DNA of 64,000 bases from Henricia sp. BOLD:AAB3569 (GCA_037783545.1 JBBELK010000561.1:1-64000), one strand, 5' to 3'. Positions 23,964 through 38,100 are shown, numbered from the stretch's first letter. Translations and numbers: made by a program. The notes: a model not told the origin generated them from the letters alone.

Positions 23964-24734
23964 GTGTGTCCCAAATGCCGGCAAATTTGGAAATCAAGGA
24001 ATTTTCCAACCAACTTCAAATTTTGCATGCTCCAAACTGTATATATTCTGCACTTGTCATACAAAATTGACAGATTTTCGCTGGGAAATGACGGAGAAAT
24101 TTCAGAGTTTAGGGAAAGCGGAGTTCGGCTACGTGGTTATTTCCCTAACCGTGGCTGTTGAGACACCCTGCGCTGCGCTTGTGTACATTTGTACGGCCGT
24201 TGACTCACCCCAGATTGTGACGGGAATTAGGTCAAAGTGTGCCCAAATGCCGGCAAATTTGGAAATCAAGGAATTTTCCAACCAACTTCAAATTTTGCAT
24301 GCTCCAAACTGTATATATTCCGCACTTGTCATGCAAAATTGACAGATTTTCGCTGGGAAATGACGGAGAAATTTCAGAGTTTAGGGAAAGCGGAGCTTGG
24401 CTACGTGGTTATTCCCCTAACCGTGGCTGTTGGGACACCCTGCGCTGCGCATGCGCTGGTGTACATTTGTACGGCCGTCGACTCACCCCAGATTGTGACG
24501 GGAATTAGGTCAAAGTGTGTCTCAAATGCCGGCAAATTTGGAAATCAAGGAATTTTCCAACCAACTTCAAATTTTGCATGCTCCAAACTGTATATATTCC
24601 GCACTTGTCATGCAAAATTGACAGATTTTCGCTGGGAAATGACGGAGATATTTCAGAGTTTAGGGAAAGCGGAGCTCGGCTACGTGGTTATTCCCCTAAC
24701 CGTGGCTGTTGGGACACCCTGCGCTGCACATGCG

Positions 24735-27013
24735 CTGGTGTACATTTGTACGGCCGTTGACTCACCCCAGATTGTGACGGGAATTAGGTCAAAGTGTGTC
24801 CCAAATGTCGGCAAATTTGGAAATCAAGGAATTTTCCAACCAACTTCAAATTTTGCATGCTCCAAACTGTATATATTCCGCACTTGTCATGCAAAATTGA
24901 CAGATTTTCGCTGGGAAATGACGGAGAAATTTCAGAGTTTAGGGAAAGCGGAGCTCGGCTACGTGGTTATTCCCCTAACCGTGGCTGTTGGGACACCCTG
25001 CGCTGCGCTTGTGTACATTTGTACGGCCGTTGACTCACCCCAGATTGTGACGGGAATTAGGTCAAAGTGTGTCCCAAATGCCGGCAAATTTGGAAATCAA
25101 GGAATTTTCCAACCAACTTCAAATTTTGCATGCTCCAAACTGTATATATTCCGCACTTGTCATGCAAAATTGACAGATTTTCGCTGGGAAATGACGGAGA
25201 AATTTCAGAGTTTAGGGAAAGCGGAGCTCGGCTACGTGGTTATTCCCCTAATCGTGGCTGTTGGGACACCCTGCGCTGCGCTTGTGTACATTTGTACGGC
25301 CGTTGACTCACCCCAGATTGTGACGGGAATTAGGTCAAAGTGTGTCCCAAATGCCGGCAAATTTGGAAATCAAGGAATTTTCCAACCAACTTCAAATTTT
25401 GCATGCTCCAAACTGTATATATTCCGCACTTGTCATGCAAAATTGACAGATTTTCGCTGGGAAATGACGGAGAAATTTCAGAGTTTAGGGAAAGCGGAGC
25501 TCGGCTACGTGGTTATTCCCCTAACCGTGGCTGTTGGGACACCCTGCGCTGTGCATGCGCTGGTGTACATTGGTACGGCCGTTGACTCACCCCAGATTGT
25601 GACGGGAATTAGGTCAAAGTGTGTCCCAAATGCCGGCAAATTTGGAAATCAAGGAATTTTCCAACCAACTTCAAATTTTGCATGCTCCAAACTGTATATA
25701 TTCCGCACTTGTCATGCAAAATTGACAGATTTTCGCTGGGAAATGACGGAGAAATTTCAGAGTTTAGGGAAAGCGGAGCTCGGCTACGTGGTTATTCCCC
25801 TAACCGTGGCTGTTGGGACACCCTGCGCTGCGCATGCGCTGGTGTACATTTGTACGGCCGTTGACTCACCCCAGATTGTGACGGGAATTAGGTCAAAGTG
25901 TGTCCCAAATGTCGGCAAATTTGGAAATCAAGGAATTTTCCAACCAACTTCAAATTTTGCATGCTCCAAACTGTATATATTCCGCACTTGTCATGCAAAA
26001 TTGACAGATTTTCGCTGGGAAATGACGGAGAAATTTCAGAGTTTAGGGAAAGCGGAGCTCGGCTACGTGGTTATTCCCCTAACCGTGGCTGTTGGGACAC
26101 CCTGCGCTGCGCTTGTGTACATTTGTACGGCCGTTGACTCACCCCAGATTGTGACGGGAATTAGGTCAAAGTGTGTCCCAAATGCCGGCAAATTTGGAAA
26201 TCAAGGAATTTTCCAACCAACTTCAAATTTTGCATGCTCCAAACTGTATATATTCCGCACTTGTCATGCAAAATTGACAGATTTTCGCTGGGAAATGACG
26301 GAGAAATTTCAGAGTTTAGGGAAAGCGGAGCTCGGCTACGTGGTTATTCCCCTAATCGTGGCTGTTGGGACACCCTGCGCTGCGCTTGTGTACATTTGTA
26401 CGGCCGTTGACTCACCCCAGATTGTGACGGAAATTAGGTCAAAGTGTGTCCCAAATGCCGGCAAATTTGGAAATCAAGGAATTTTCCAACCAACTTCAAA
26501 TTTTGCATGCTCCAAACTGTATATATTCCGCACTTGTCATGCAAAATTGACAGATTTTCGCTGGGAAATGACGGAGAAATTTCAGAGTTTAGGGAAAGCG
26601 GAGCTCGGCTACGTGGTTATTCCCCTAACCGTGGCTGTTGGGACACCCTGCGCTGTGCATGCGCTGGTGTACATTGGTACGGCCGTTGACTCACCCCAGA
26701 TTGTGACGGGAATTAGGTCAAAGTGTGTCCCAAATGCCGGCAAATTTGGAAATCAAGGAATTTTCCAACCAACTTCAAATTTTGCATGCTCCAAACTGTA
26801 TATATTCCGCACTTGTCATGCAAAATTGACAGATTTTCGCTGGGAAATGACGGAGAAATTTCAGAGTTTAGGGAAAGCGGAGCTCGGCTACGTGGTTATT
26901 CCCCTAACCGTGGCTGTTGGGACACCCTGCGCTGCGCATGCGCTGGTGTACATTTGTACGGCCGTTGACTCACCCCAGATTGTGACGGGAATTAGGTCAA
27001 AGTGTGTCCCAAA
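24735..27013 (+). repeat. Four-unit higher-order repeat, two copies, 1,104 bp
   Basis: Units starting at 24,794, 25,067, 25,340 and 25,619 recur in order at 25,898, 26,171, 26,444 and 26,723. Lengths run 273, 273, 279, 279 in both copies. Shared markers are ccaaatgtcggc in the first unit, cctaatcgtgg in the second and gtgcatgcgctgg with acattggtacgg in the third. I noticed one difference (gacggaaatt near 26,428 against gacgggaatt). Confidence 0.88.
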
Positions 27014-30000
27014 TGCCGGCAAATTTGGAAATCAAGGAATTTTCCAACCAACTTCAAATTTTGCATGCTCCAAACTGTATATATTCCGCACTTGTCATAC
27101 AAAATTGACAGATTTTCGCTGGGAAATGACGGAGAAATTTCAGAGTTTAGGGAAAGCGGAGTTCGGCTACGTGGTTATTCCCCTAACCGTGGCTGTTGAG
27201 ACACCCTGCGCTGCGCTTGTGTACATTTGTACGGCCGTTGACTCACCCCAGATTGTGACGGGAATTAGGTCAAAGTGTGCCCAAATGCCGGCAAATTTGG
27301 AAATCAAGGAATTTTCCAACCAACTTCAAATTTTGCATGCTCCAAACTGTATATATTCCGCACTTGTCATGCAAAATTGACAGATTTTCGCTGGGAAATG
27401 ACGGAGAAATTTCAGAGTTTAGGGAAAGCGGAGCTCGGCTACGTGGTTATTCCCCTAACCGTGGCTGTTGGGACACCCTGCGCTGCGCATGCGCTGGTGT
27501 ACATTTGTACGGCCGTTGACTCACCCCAGATTGTGACGGGAATTAGGTCAAAGTGTGTCTCAAATGCCGGCAAATTTGGAAATCAAGGAATTTTCCAACC
27601 AACTTCAAATTTTGCATGCTCCAAACTGTATATATTCCGCACTTGTCATGCAAAATTGACAGATTTTCGCTGGGAAATGACGGAGAAATTTCAGAGTTTA
27701 GGGAAAGCGGAGCTCGGCTACGTGGTTATTCCCCTAACCGTGGCTGTTGGGACACCCTGCGCTGCACATGCGCTGGTGTACATTTGTACGGCCGTTGACT
27801 CACCCCAGATTGTGACGGGAATTAGGTCAAAGTGTGTCTCAAATGCCGGCAAATTTGGAAATCAAGGAATTTTCCAACCAACTTCAAATTTTGCATGCTC
27901 CAAACTGTATATATTCCGCACTTGTCATGCAAAATTGACAGATTTTCGCTGGGAAATGACGGAGAAATTTCAGAGTTTAGGGAAAGCGGAGCTCGGCTAC
28001 GTGGTTATTCCCCTAACCGTGGCTGTTGAGACACCCTGCGCTGCGCTTGTGTACATCTGTACGGCCGTTGACTCACCCCAGATTGTGACGGGAATTAGGT
28101 CAAAGTGTGCCCAAATGCCGGCAAATTTGGAAATCAAGGAATTTTCCAACCAACTTCAAATTTTGCTACGTGGTTATTCCCCTAACCGTGGCTGTTGGGA
28201 CACCCTGCGCTGCGCTTGTGTACATTTGTACGGCCGTTGACTCACCCCAGATTGTGACGGGAATTAGGTCAAAGTGTGTCCCAAATGCCGGCAAATTTGG
28301 AAATCAAGGAATTTTCCAACCAACTTCAAATTTTGCATGCTCCAAACTGTATATATTCCGCACTTGTCATGCAAAATTGACAGATGTTCGCTGGGAAATG
28401 ACGGAGAAATTTCAGAGTTTAGGGAAAGCGGAGCTCGGCTACGTGGTTATTCCCCTAACCGTGGCTGTTGGGACACCCTGCGCTGCGCTGGTGTACATTT
28501 GTACGGCCGTTGACTCACCCCAGATTGTGACGGGAATTAGGTCAAAGTGTGTCCCAAATGCCGGCAAATTTGGAAATCAAGGAATTTTCCAACCAACTTT
28601 AAATTTTGCATGCTCCAAACTGTATATATTCCGCACTTGTCATGCAAAATTGACAGATTTTCGCTGGGAAATGACGGAGAAATTTCAGAGTTTAGGGAAA
28701 GCGGAGCTCGGCTACGTGGTTATTCCCCTAACCGTGGCTGTTGGTACACCCTGCGCTGCGCTGGTGTACATTTGTACGGCCGTTGACTCACCCCAGATTG
28801 TGACGGGAATTAGGTCAAAGTGTGTCCCAAATGCCGGCAAATTTGGAAATCAAGGGATTTTCCAACCAACTTCAAATTTTGCATGCTCCAAACTGTATAT
28901 ATTCCGCACTTGTCATGCAAAATTGACAGATTTTCGCTGGGAAATGACGGAGAAATTTCAGAGTTTAGGGAAAGCGGAGCTCGGCTACGTGGTTATTCCC
29001 CTAACCGTGGCTGTTGGGACACCCTGCGCTGCGCATGCGCTGGTGTACATTTGTACGGCCGTTGACTCACCCCAGATTGTGACGGGAATTAGGTCAAAGT
29101 GTGTCCCAAATGCCGGCAAATTTGGAAATCAAGGAATTTTCCAACCAACTTCAAATTTTGCATGCTCCAAACTGTATATATTCCGCACTTGTCATGCAAA
29201 ATTGACAGATTTTCGCTGGGAAATGATGGAGAAATTTCAGAGTTTAGGTAAAGCGGAGCTCGGCTACGTGGTTATTCCCCTAACCGTGGCTGTTGGGACA
29301 CCCTGCGCTGTGCATGCGCTGGTGTACATTGGTACGGCCGTTGACTCACCCCAGATTGTGACGGGAATTAGGTCAAAGTGTGTCCCAAATGCCGGCAAAT
29401 TTGGAAATCAAGGAATTTTCCAACCAACTTCAAATTTTGCATGCTCCAAACTGTATATATTCCGCACTTGTCATGCAAAATTGACAGATTTTCGCTGGGA
29501 AATGACGGAGAAATTTCAGAGTTTAGGGAAAGCGGAGCTCGGCTACGTGGTTATTCCCCTAACCGTGGCTGTTGGGACACCCTGCGCTGCGCATGCGCTG
29601 GTGTACATTTGTACGGCCGTTGACTCACCCCAGATTGTGACGGGAATTAGGTCAAAGTGTGTCCCAAATGCCGGCAAATTTGGAAATCAAGGAATTTTCC
29701 AACCAACTTCAAATTTTGCATGCTCCAAACTGTATATATTCCGCACTTGTCATACAAAATTGACAGATTTTCGCTGGGAAATGACGGAGAAATTTCAGAG
29801 TTTAGGGAAAGCGGAGTTCGGCTACGTGGTTATTCCCCTAACCGTGGCTGTTGAGACACCCTGCGCTGCGCTTGTGTACATTTGTACGGCCGTTGACTCA
29901 CCCCAGATTGTGACGGGAATTAGGTCAAAGTGTGCCCAAATGCCGGCAAATTTGGAAATCAAGGAATTTTCCAACCAACTTCAAATTTTGCATGCTCCAA

Positions 30001-30865
30001 ACTGTATATATTCCGCACTTGTCATGCAAAATTGACAGATTTTCGCTGGGAAATGACGGAGAAATTTCAGAGTTTAGGGAAAGCGGAGCTCGGCTACGTG
30101 GTTATTCCCCTAACCGTGGCTGTTGGGACACCCTGCGCTGCGCATGCGCTGGTGTACATTTGTACGGCCGTTGACTCACCCCAGATTGTGACGGGAATTA
30201 GGTCAAAGTGTGTCTCAAATGCCGGCAAATTTGGAAATCAAGGAATTTTCCAACCAACTTCAAATTTTGCATGCTCCAAACTGTATATATTCCGCACTTG
30301 TCATGCAAAATTGACAGATTTTCGCTGGGAAATGACGGAGAAATTTCAGAGTTTAGGGAAAGCGGAGCTCGGCTACGTGGTTATTCCCCTAACCGTGGCT
30401 GTTGGGACACCCTGCGCTGCACATGCGCTGGTGTACATTTGTACGGCCGTTGACTCACCCCAGATTGTGACGGGAATTAGGTCAAAGTGTGTCTCAAATG
30501 CCGGCAAATTTGGAAATCAAGGAATTTTCCAACCAACTTCAAATTTTGCATGCTCCAAACTGTATATATTCCGCACTTGTCATGCAAAATTGACAGATTT
30601 TCGCTGGGAAATGACGGAGAAATTTCAGAGTTTAGGGAAAGCGGAGCTCGGCTACGTGGTTATTCCCCTAACCGTGGCTGTTGAGACACCCTGCGCTGCG
30701 CTTGTGTACATCTGTACGGCCGTTGACTCACCCCAGATTGTGACGGGAATTAGGTCAAAGTGTGCCCAAATGCCGGCAAATTTGGAAATCAAGGAATTTT
30801 CCAACCAACTTCAAATTTTGCTACGTGGTTATTCCCCTAACCGTGGCTGTTGGGACACCCTGCGC
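26600..30865 (+). repeat. Duplicated 1.6-kb A2 segment, offset 2,655 bp
   Basis: The segment at about 26,600-28,210 recurs at about 29,255-30,865. Shared markers are gtgcatgcgctgg with acattggtacgg, cttgtcatacaaaatt with gagttcgg and gttgagacacc, the shortened agtgtgcccaaatg, two tgtctcaaatgcc units, acatctgtacgg, and a 103-bp internal deletion. Part of the same marker set (catacaaaatt, gagttcgg, gttgagacacc, agtgtgcccaaatg) also occurs at about 24,055-24,250, at the start of the A2 subarray. This motif cluster is therefore present three times. Confidence 0.85.
28105..28273 (+). repeat. Truncated A2 unit (169 bp, 103-bp deletion)
   Basis: The unit jumps from cttcaaattttgc to tacgtggttattcc, removing 103 bp that include the TATA-like stretch and the A1/A2 diagnostic site. 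The bases GC are shared at the junction. The identical break recurs in the unit starting at 30,760, which is a segmental copy. Confidence 0.88.
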
Positions 30866-30934
30866 TGCGCATGCGCTGGTGTACATTTGTACGGCCGTTG
30901 ACTCACCCCAGATTGTGACGGGAATTAGGTCAAA
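30760..30934 (+). repeat. Second copy of the truncated A2 unit (175 bp)
   Basis: The junction is the same as in the unit at 28,105-28,273. This copy is 6 bp longer because its tail carries the gcgcatgcgctggtg variant. It came with the 2,655-bp-offset duplication, and the duplication tract ends inside this unit just before the 6-bp difference. Confidence 0.88.
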
Positions 30935-31589
30935 GTGTGTCTCAAATGCCGGCAAATTTGGAAATCAAGGAATTTTCCAACCAACTTCAAATTTTGCATG
31001 CTCCAAACTGTATATATTCCGCACTTGTCATGCAAAATTGACAGATTTTCGCTGTGAAATGACGGAGAAATTTCAGAGTTTAGGGAAAGCGGAGCTCGGC
31101 TACGTGGTTATTCCCCTAACCGTGGCTGTTGGGACACCCTGCGCTGCACATGCGCTGGTGTACATTTGTACGGCCGTTGACTCACCCCAGATTGTGACGG
31201 GAATTAGGTCAAAGTGTGTCCCAAATGTCGGCAAATTTGGAAATCAAGGAATTTTCCAACCAACTTCAAATTTTGCATGCTCCAAACTGTATATATTCCG
31301 CACTTGTCATGCAAAATTGACAGATTTTCGCTGGGAAATGACGGAGAAATTTCAGAGTTTAGGGAAAGCGGAGCTCGGCTACGTGGTTATTCCCCTAACC
31401 GTGGCTGTTGGGACACCCTGCGCTGCGCATGCGCTGGTGTACATTTGTACGGCCGTTGACTCACCCCAGATTGTGACGGGAATTAGGTCAAAGTGTGTCC
31501 CAAATGCCGGCAAATTTGGAAATCAAGGAATTTTCAAACCAACTTCAAATTTTGCATGCTCCAAACTGTATATATTCCGCACTTGTCAT

Positions 31590-34500
31590 GCAAAATTGAC
31601 AGATTTTCGCTGGGAAATGACGGAGAAATTTCAGAGTTTAGGGAAAGCGGAGCTCGGCTACGTGGTTATTCCCCTAACCGTGGCTGTTGGGACACCCTGC
31701 GCTGCGCTTGTGTACATTTGTACGGCCGTTGACTCACCCCAGATTGTGACGGGAATTAGGTCAAAGTGTGTCCCAAATGCCGGAAAATTTGGAAATCAAG
31801 GAATTTTCCAACCAACTTCAAATTTTGCATGCTCCAAACTGTATATATTCCGCACTTGTCATGCAAAATTGACAGATGTTCGCTGGGAAATGACGGAGAA
31901 ATTTCAGAGTTTAGGGAAAGCGGAGCTCGGCTACGTGGTTATTCCCCTAACCGTGGCTGTTGGGACACCCTGCGCTGCGCTGGTGTACATTTGTACGGCC
32001 GTTGACTCACCCCAGATTGTGACGGGAATTAGGTCAAAGTGTGTCCCAAATGCCGGCAAATTTGGAAATCAAGGAATTTTTCAACCAACTTTAAATTTTG
32101 CATGCTCCAAACTGTATATATTCCGCACTTGTCATGCAAAATTGACAGATTTTCGCTGGGAAATGACGGAGAAATTTCAGAGTTTAGGGAAAGCGGAGCT
32201 CGGCTACGTGGTTATTCCCCTAACCGTGGCTGTTGGGACACCCTGCGCTGCGCTGGTGTACATTTGTACGGCCGTTGACTCACCCCAGATTGTGACGGGA
32301 ATTAGGTCAAAGTGTGTCCCAAATGCCGGCAAATTTGGAAATCAAGGGATTTTCCAACCAACTTCAAATTTTGCATGCTCCAAACTGTATATATTCCGCA
32401 CTTGTCATGCAAAATTGACAGATTTTCGCTGGGAAATGACGGAGAAATTTCAGAGTTTAGGGAAAGCGGAGCTCGGCTACGTGGTTATTCCCCTAACCGT
32501 GGCTGTTGGGACACCCTGCGCTGCGCATGCGCTGGTGTACATTTGTACGGCCGTTGACTCACCCCAGATTGTGACGGGAATTAGGTCAAAGTGTGTCCCA
32601 AATGCCGGCAAATTTCGAAATCAAGGAATTTTCCAACCAACTTCAAATTTTGCATGCTCCAAACTGTATATATTCCGCACTTGTCATGCAAAATTGACAG
32701 ATTTTCGCTGGGAAATGACGGAGAAATTTCAGAGTTTAGGTAAAGCGGAGCTCGGCTACGTGGTTATTCCCCTAACCGTGGCTGTTGGGACACCCTGCGC
32801 TGCGCTGGTGTACATATGTACGGCCGTTGACTCACCCCAGATTGTGACGGGAATTAGGTCAAAGTGTGTCCCAAATGCCGGCAAATTTGGAAATCAAGGA
32901 ATTTTCCAACCAACTTCAAATTTTGCATGCTCCAAACTGTATATATTCCGCACTTGTCATGCAAAATTGACAGATTTTCGCTGGGAAATGACGGAGAAAT
33001 TTCAGAGTTTAGGGAAAGCGGAGCTCGGCTACGTGGTTATTCCCCTAACCGTGGCTGTTGGGACACCCTGCGCTGCGCTTGTGTACATTTGTACGGCCGT
33101 TGACTCACCCCAGATTGTGACGGGAATTAGGTCAAAGTGTGTCCCAAATGCCGGCAAATTTGGAAATCAAGGAATTTTCCAACCAACTTCAAATTTTGCA
33201 TGCTCCAAACTGTATATATTCCGCACTTGTCATGCAAAATTGACAGATTTTCGCTGGGAAATGACGGAGAAATTTCAGAGTTTAGGGAAAGCGGAGCTCG
33301 GCTACGTGGTTATTCCCCTAACCGTGGCTGTTGGGACACCCTGCGCTGCGCTTGTGTACATTTGTACGGCCGTTGACTCACCCCAGATTGTGACGGGAAT
33401 TAGGTCAAAGTGTGTCCCAAATGCCGGCAAATTTGGAAATCAAGGAATTTTCCAACCAACTTCAAATTTTGCATGCTCCAAACTGTATATATTCCGCACT
33501 TGTCATGCAAAATTGACAGATGTTCGCTGGGAAATGACGGAGAAATTTCAGAGTTTAGGGAAAGCGGAGCTCGGCTACGTGGTTATTCCCCTAACCGTGG
33601 CTGTTGGGACACCCTGCGCTGCGCTTGTGTACATTTGTACGGCCGTTGACTCACCCCAGATTGTGACGGGAATTAGGTCAAAGTGTGTCCCAAATGCCGG
33701 AAAATTTGGAAATCAAGGAATTTTCCAACCAACTTCAAATTTTGCATGCTCCAAACTGTATATATTCCGCACTTGTCATGCAAAATTGACAGATGTTCGC
33801 TGGGAAATGACGGAGAAATTTCAGAGTTTAGGGAAAGCGGAGCTCGGCTACGTGGTTATTCCCCTAACCGTGGCTGTTGGGACACCCTGCGCTGCGCTGG
33901 TGTACATTTGTACGGCCGTTGACTCACCCCAGATTGTGACGGGAATTAGGTCAAAGTGTGTCCCAAATGCCGGCAAATTTGGAAATCAAGGAATTTTTCA
34001 ACCAACTTTAAATTTTGCATGCTCCAAACTGTATATATTCCGCACTTGTCATGCAAAATTGACAGATTTTCGCTGGGAAATGACGGAGAAATTTCAGAGT
34101 TTAGGGAAAGCGGAGCTCGGCTACGTGGTTATTCCCCTAACCGTGGCTGTTGGGACACCCTGCGCTGCGCTGGTGTACATTTGTACGGCCGTTGACTCAC
34201 CCCAGATTGTGACGGGAATTAGGTCAAAGTGTGTCCCAAATGCCGGCAAATTTGGAAATCAAGGGATTTTCCAACCAACTTCAAATTTTGCATGCTCCAA
34301 ACTGTATATATTCCGCACTTGTCATGCAAAATTGACAGATTTTCGCTGGGAAATGACGGAGAAATTTCAGAGTTTAGGGAAAGCGGAGCTCGGCTACGTG
34401 GTTATTCCCCTAACCGTGGCTGTTGGGACACCCTGCGCTGCGCATGCGCTGGTGTACATTTGTACGGCCGTTGACTCACCCCAGATTGTGACGGGAATTA

Positions 34501-34717
34501 GGTCAAAGTGTGTCCCAAATGCCGGCAAATTTGGAAATCAAGGAATTTTCCAACCAACTTCAAATTTTGCATGCTCCAAACTGTATATATTCCGCACTTG
34601 TCATGCAAAATTGACAGATTTTCGCTGGGAAATGACGGAGAAATTTCAGAGTTTAGGTAAAGCGGAGCTCGGCTACGTGGTTATTCCCCTAACCGTGGCT
34701 GTTGGGACACCCTGCGC
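31590..34717 (+). repeat. Seven-unit A2 higher-order repeat, offset 1,917 bp (first set)
   Basis: The segment at about 31,590-32,800 recurs at about 33,507-34,717. Shared markers are gccggaaaatttgg with gatgttcgc, gaatttttcaacc with caactttaaat, caagggattttcc followed by a 279-bp unit, and ttaggtaaagcgg. The offset equals six 273-bp units plus one 279-bp unit. A related cluster (gatgttcgc, caactttaaat, caagggatt) also lies at about 28,274-29,099. Confidence 0.83.
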
Positions 34718-34780
34718 TGCGCTTGTGTACATTTGTACGGCCGTTGACTCACCCCAGATTGTGACGGGAATTAGGTCAAA

Positions 34781-35053
34781 GTGTGTCCCAAATGCCGGCA
34801 AATTTGGAAATCAAGGAATTTTCCAACCAACTTCAAATTTTGCATGCTCCAAACTGTATATATTCCGCACTTGTCATGCAAAATTGACAGATTTTCGCTG
34901 GGAAATGACGGAGAAATTTCAGAGTTTAGGGAAAGCGCAGCTCGGCTACGTGGTTATTCTTCTAACCGTGGCTGTTGGGACACCCTGCGCTGCGCTTGTG
35001 TACATATGTACGGCCGTTGACTCACCCCAGATTGTGACGGGAATTAGGTCAAA
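34781..35053 (+). repeat. A1-type unit embedded in the A2 subarray
   Basis: This single unit reads gcgcagctcgg and attcttcta, the two A1 diagnostics, although about 10 kb of A2 lies on either side. It also has tacatatgtacgg, a variant seen nearby in an A2 unit at about 32,812. That mix suggests a short conversion tract or a double exchange, not a whole imported A1 unit. Confidence 0.88.
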
Positions 35054-35191
35054 GTGTGTCCCAAATGCCGGCAAATTTGGAAATCAAGGAATTTTCCAAC
35101 CAACTTCAAATTTTGCATGCTCCAAACTGTATATATTCCGCACTTGTCATGCAAAATTGACAGATTTTCGCTGGGAAATGACGGAGACATT

Positions 35192-38100
35192 TCAGAGTTT
35201 AGGGAAAGCGGAGCTCGGCTACGTGGTTATTCCCCTAACCGTGGCTGTTGGGACACCCTGCGCTGCGCTTGTGTACATTTGTACGGCCGTTGACTCACCC
35301 CAGATTGTGACGGGAATTAGGTCAAAGTGTGTCCCAAATGCCGGCAAATTTGGAAATCAAGGAATTTTCCAACCAACTTCAAATTTTGCATGCTCCAAAC
35401 TGTATATATTCCGCACTTGTCATGCAAAATTGACAGATTTTCGCTGGGAAATGACGGAGACATTTCAGAGTTTAGGGAAAGCGGAGCTCGGCTACGTGGT
35501 TATTCCCCTAACCGTGGCTGTTGGGACACCCTGCGCTGCGCTTGTGTACATTTGTACGGCCGTTGACTCACCCCAGATTGTGACGGGAATTAGGTCAAAG
35601 TGTGTCCCAAATGCCGGCAAATTTGGAAATCAAGGAATTTTCCAACCAACTTCAAATTTTGTATGCTCCAAACTGTATATATTCCGCACTTGTCATGCAA
35701 AATTGACAGATTTTCGCTAGGAAATGACGGAGAAATTTCAGAGTTTAGGGAAAGCGGAGCTCGGCTACGTGGTTATTCTCCTAACCGTGGCTGTTGGGAC
35801 ACCCTGCGCTGTGCATGCGCTGGTGTACATTTGTACGGCCGTTGACTCACCCCAGATTGTGACGGGAATTAGGTCAAAGTGTGTCCCAAATGCCGGCAAA
35901 TTTGGAAATCAAGGAATTTTCCAACCAACTTCAAATTTTGCATGCTCCAAACTATATATATTCCGCACTTGTCATGCAAAATTGACAGATTTTCGCTGGG
36001 AAATGACGGAGAAATTTCAGAGTTTAGGGAAAGCGGAGCTCGGCTACGTGGTTATTCCCCTAACCGTGGCTGTTGGGACACCCTGCGCTGCGCTTGTGTA
36101 CATTTGTACGGCCGTTGACTCACCCCAGATTGTGACGGGAATTAGGTCAAAGTGTGTCCCAAATGCCGGCAAATTTGGAAATCAAGGAATTTTCCAACCA
36201 ACTTCAAATTTTGCATGCTCCAAACTGTATATATTCCGCACTTGTCATGCAAAATTGACAGATGTTCGCTGGGAAATGACGGAGAAATTTCAGAGTTTAG
36301 GGAAAGCGGAGCTCGGCTATGTGGTTATTCCCCTAACCGTGGCTGTTGGGACACCCTGCGCTGCGCTGGTGTACATTTGTACGGCCGTTGACTCACCCCA
36401 GATTGTGACGGGAATTAGGTCAAAGTGTGTCCCAAATGCCGGCAAATTTGGAAATCAAGGAATTTTCCAACCAACTTCAAATTTTGCATGCTCCAAACTG
36501 TATATATTCCGCACTTGTCATGCAAAATTGACAGATTTTCGCTGGGAAATGACGGAGAAATTTCAGAGTTTAGGGAAAGCGGAGCTCGGCTACGTGGTTA
36601 TTCCCCTAACCGTGGCTGTTGGGACACCCTGCGCTGCGCTGGTGTACATTTGTACGGCCGTTGACTCACCCCAGATTGTGACGGGAATTAGGTCAAAGTG
36701 TGTCCCAAATGCCGGCAAATTTGGAAATCAAGGGATTTTCCAACCAACTTCAAATTTTGCATGCTCCAAACTGTACATATTCCGCACTTGTCATGCACAA
36801 TTGACAGATTTTCGCTGGGAAATGACGGAGAAATTTCAGAGTTTAGGGAAAGCGGAGCTCGGCTACGTGGTTATTCCCCTAACCGTGGCTGTTGGGACAC
36901 CCTGCGCTGCGCTGGTGTACATTTGTACGGCCGTTGACTCACCCCAGATTGTGACGGGAATTAGGTCAAAGTGTGTCCCAAATGCCGGCAAATTTAGAAA
37001 TCAAGGAATTTTCCAACCAACTTCAAATTTTGCATGCTCCAAACTGTATATATTCCGCACTTGTCATGCAAAATTGACAGATTTTCGCTGGGAAATGACG
37101 GAGAAATTTCAGAGTTTAGGGAAAGCGGAGCTCGGCTACGTGGTTATTCCCCTAACCGTGGCTGTTGGGACACCCTGCGCTGCGCTTGTGTACATTTGTA
37201 CGGCCGTTGACTCACCCCAGATTGTGACGGGAATTAGGTCAAAGTGTGTCCCAAATGCCGGCAAATTTGGAAATCAAGGAATTTTCCAACCAACTTCAAA
37301 TTTTGCATGCTCCAAACTGTATATATTCCGCACTTGTCATGCAAAATTGACAGATTTTCGCTGGGAAATGACGGAGACATTTCAGAGTTTAGGGAAAGCG
37401 GAGCTCGGCTACGTGGTTATTCCCCTAACCGTGGCTGTTGGGACACCCTGCGCTGCGCTTGTGTACATTTGTACGGCCGTTGACTCACCCCAGATTGTGA
37501 CGGGAATTAGGTCAAAGTGTGTCCCAAATGCCGGCAAATTTGGAAATCAAGGAATTTTCCAACCAACTTCAAATTTTGTATGCTCCAAACTGTATATATT
37601 CCGCACTTGTCATGCAAAATTGACAGATTTTCGCTAGGAAATGACGGAGAAATTTCAGAGTTTAGGGAAAGCGGAGCTCGGCTACGTGGTTATTCTCCTA
37701 ACCGTGGCTGTTGGGACACCCTGCGCTGTGCATGCGCTGGTGTACATTTGTACGGCCGTTGACTCACCCCAGATTGTGACGGGAATTAGGTCAAAGTGTG
37801 TCCCAAATGCCGGCAAATTTGGAAATCAAGGAATTTTCCAACCAACTTCAAATTTTGCATGCTCCAAACTATATATATTCCGCACTTGTCATGCAAAATT
37901 GACAGATTTTCGCTGGGAAATGACGGAGAAATTTCAGAGTTTAGGGAAAGCGGAGCTCGGCTACGTGGTTATTCCCCTAACCGTGGCTGTTGGGACACCC
38001 TGCGCTGCGCTTGTGTACATTTGTACGGCCGTTGACTCACCCCAGATTGTGACGGGAATTAGGTCAAAGTGTGTCCCAAATGCCGGCAAATTTGGAAATC

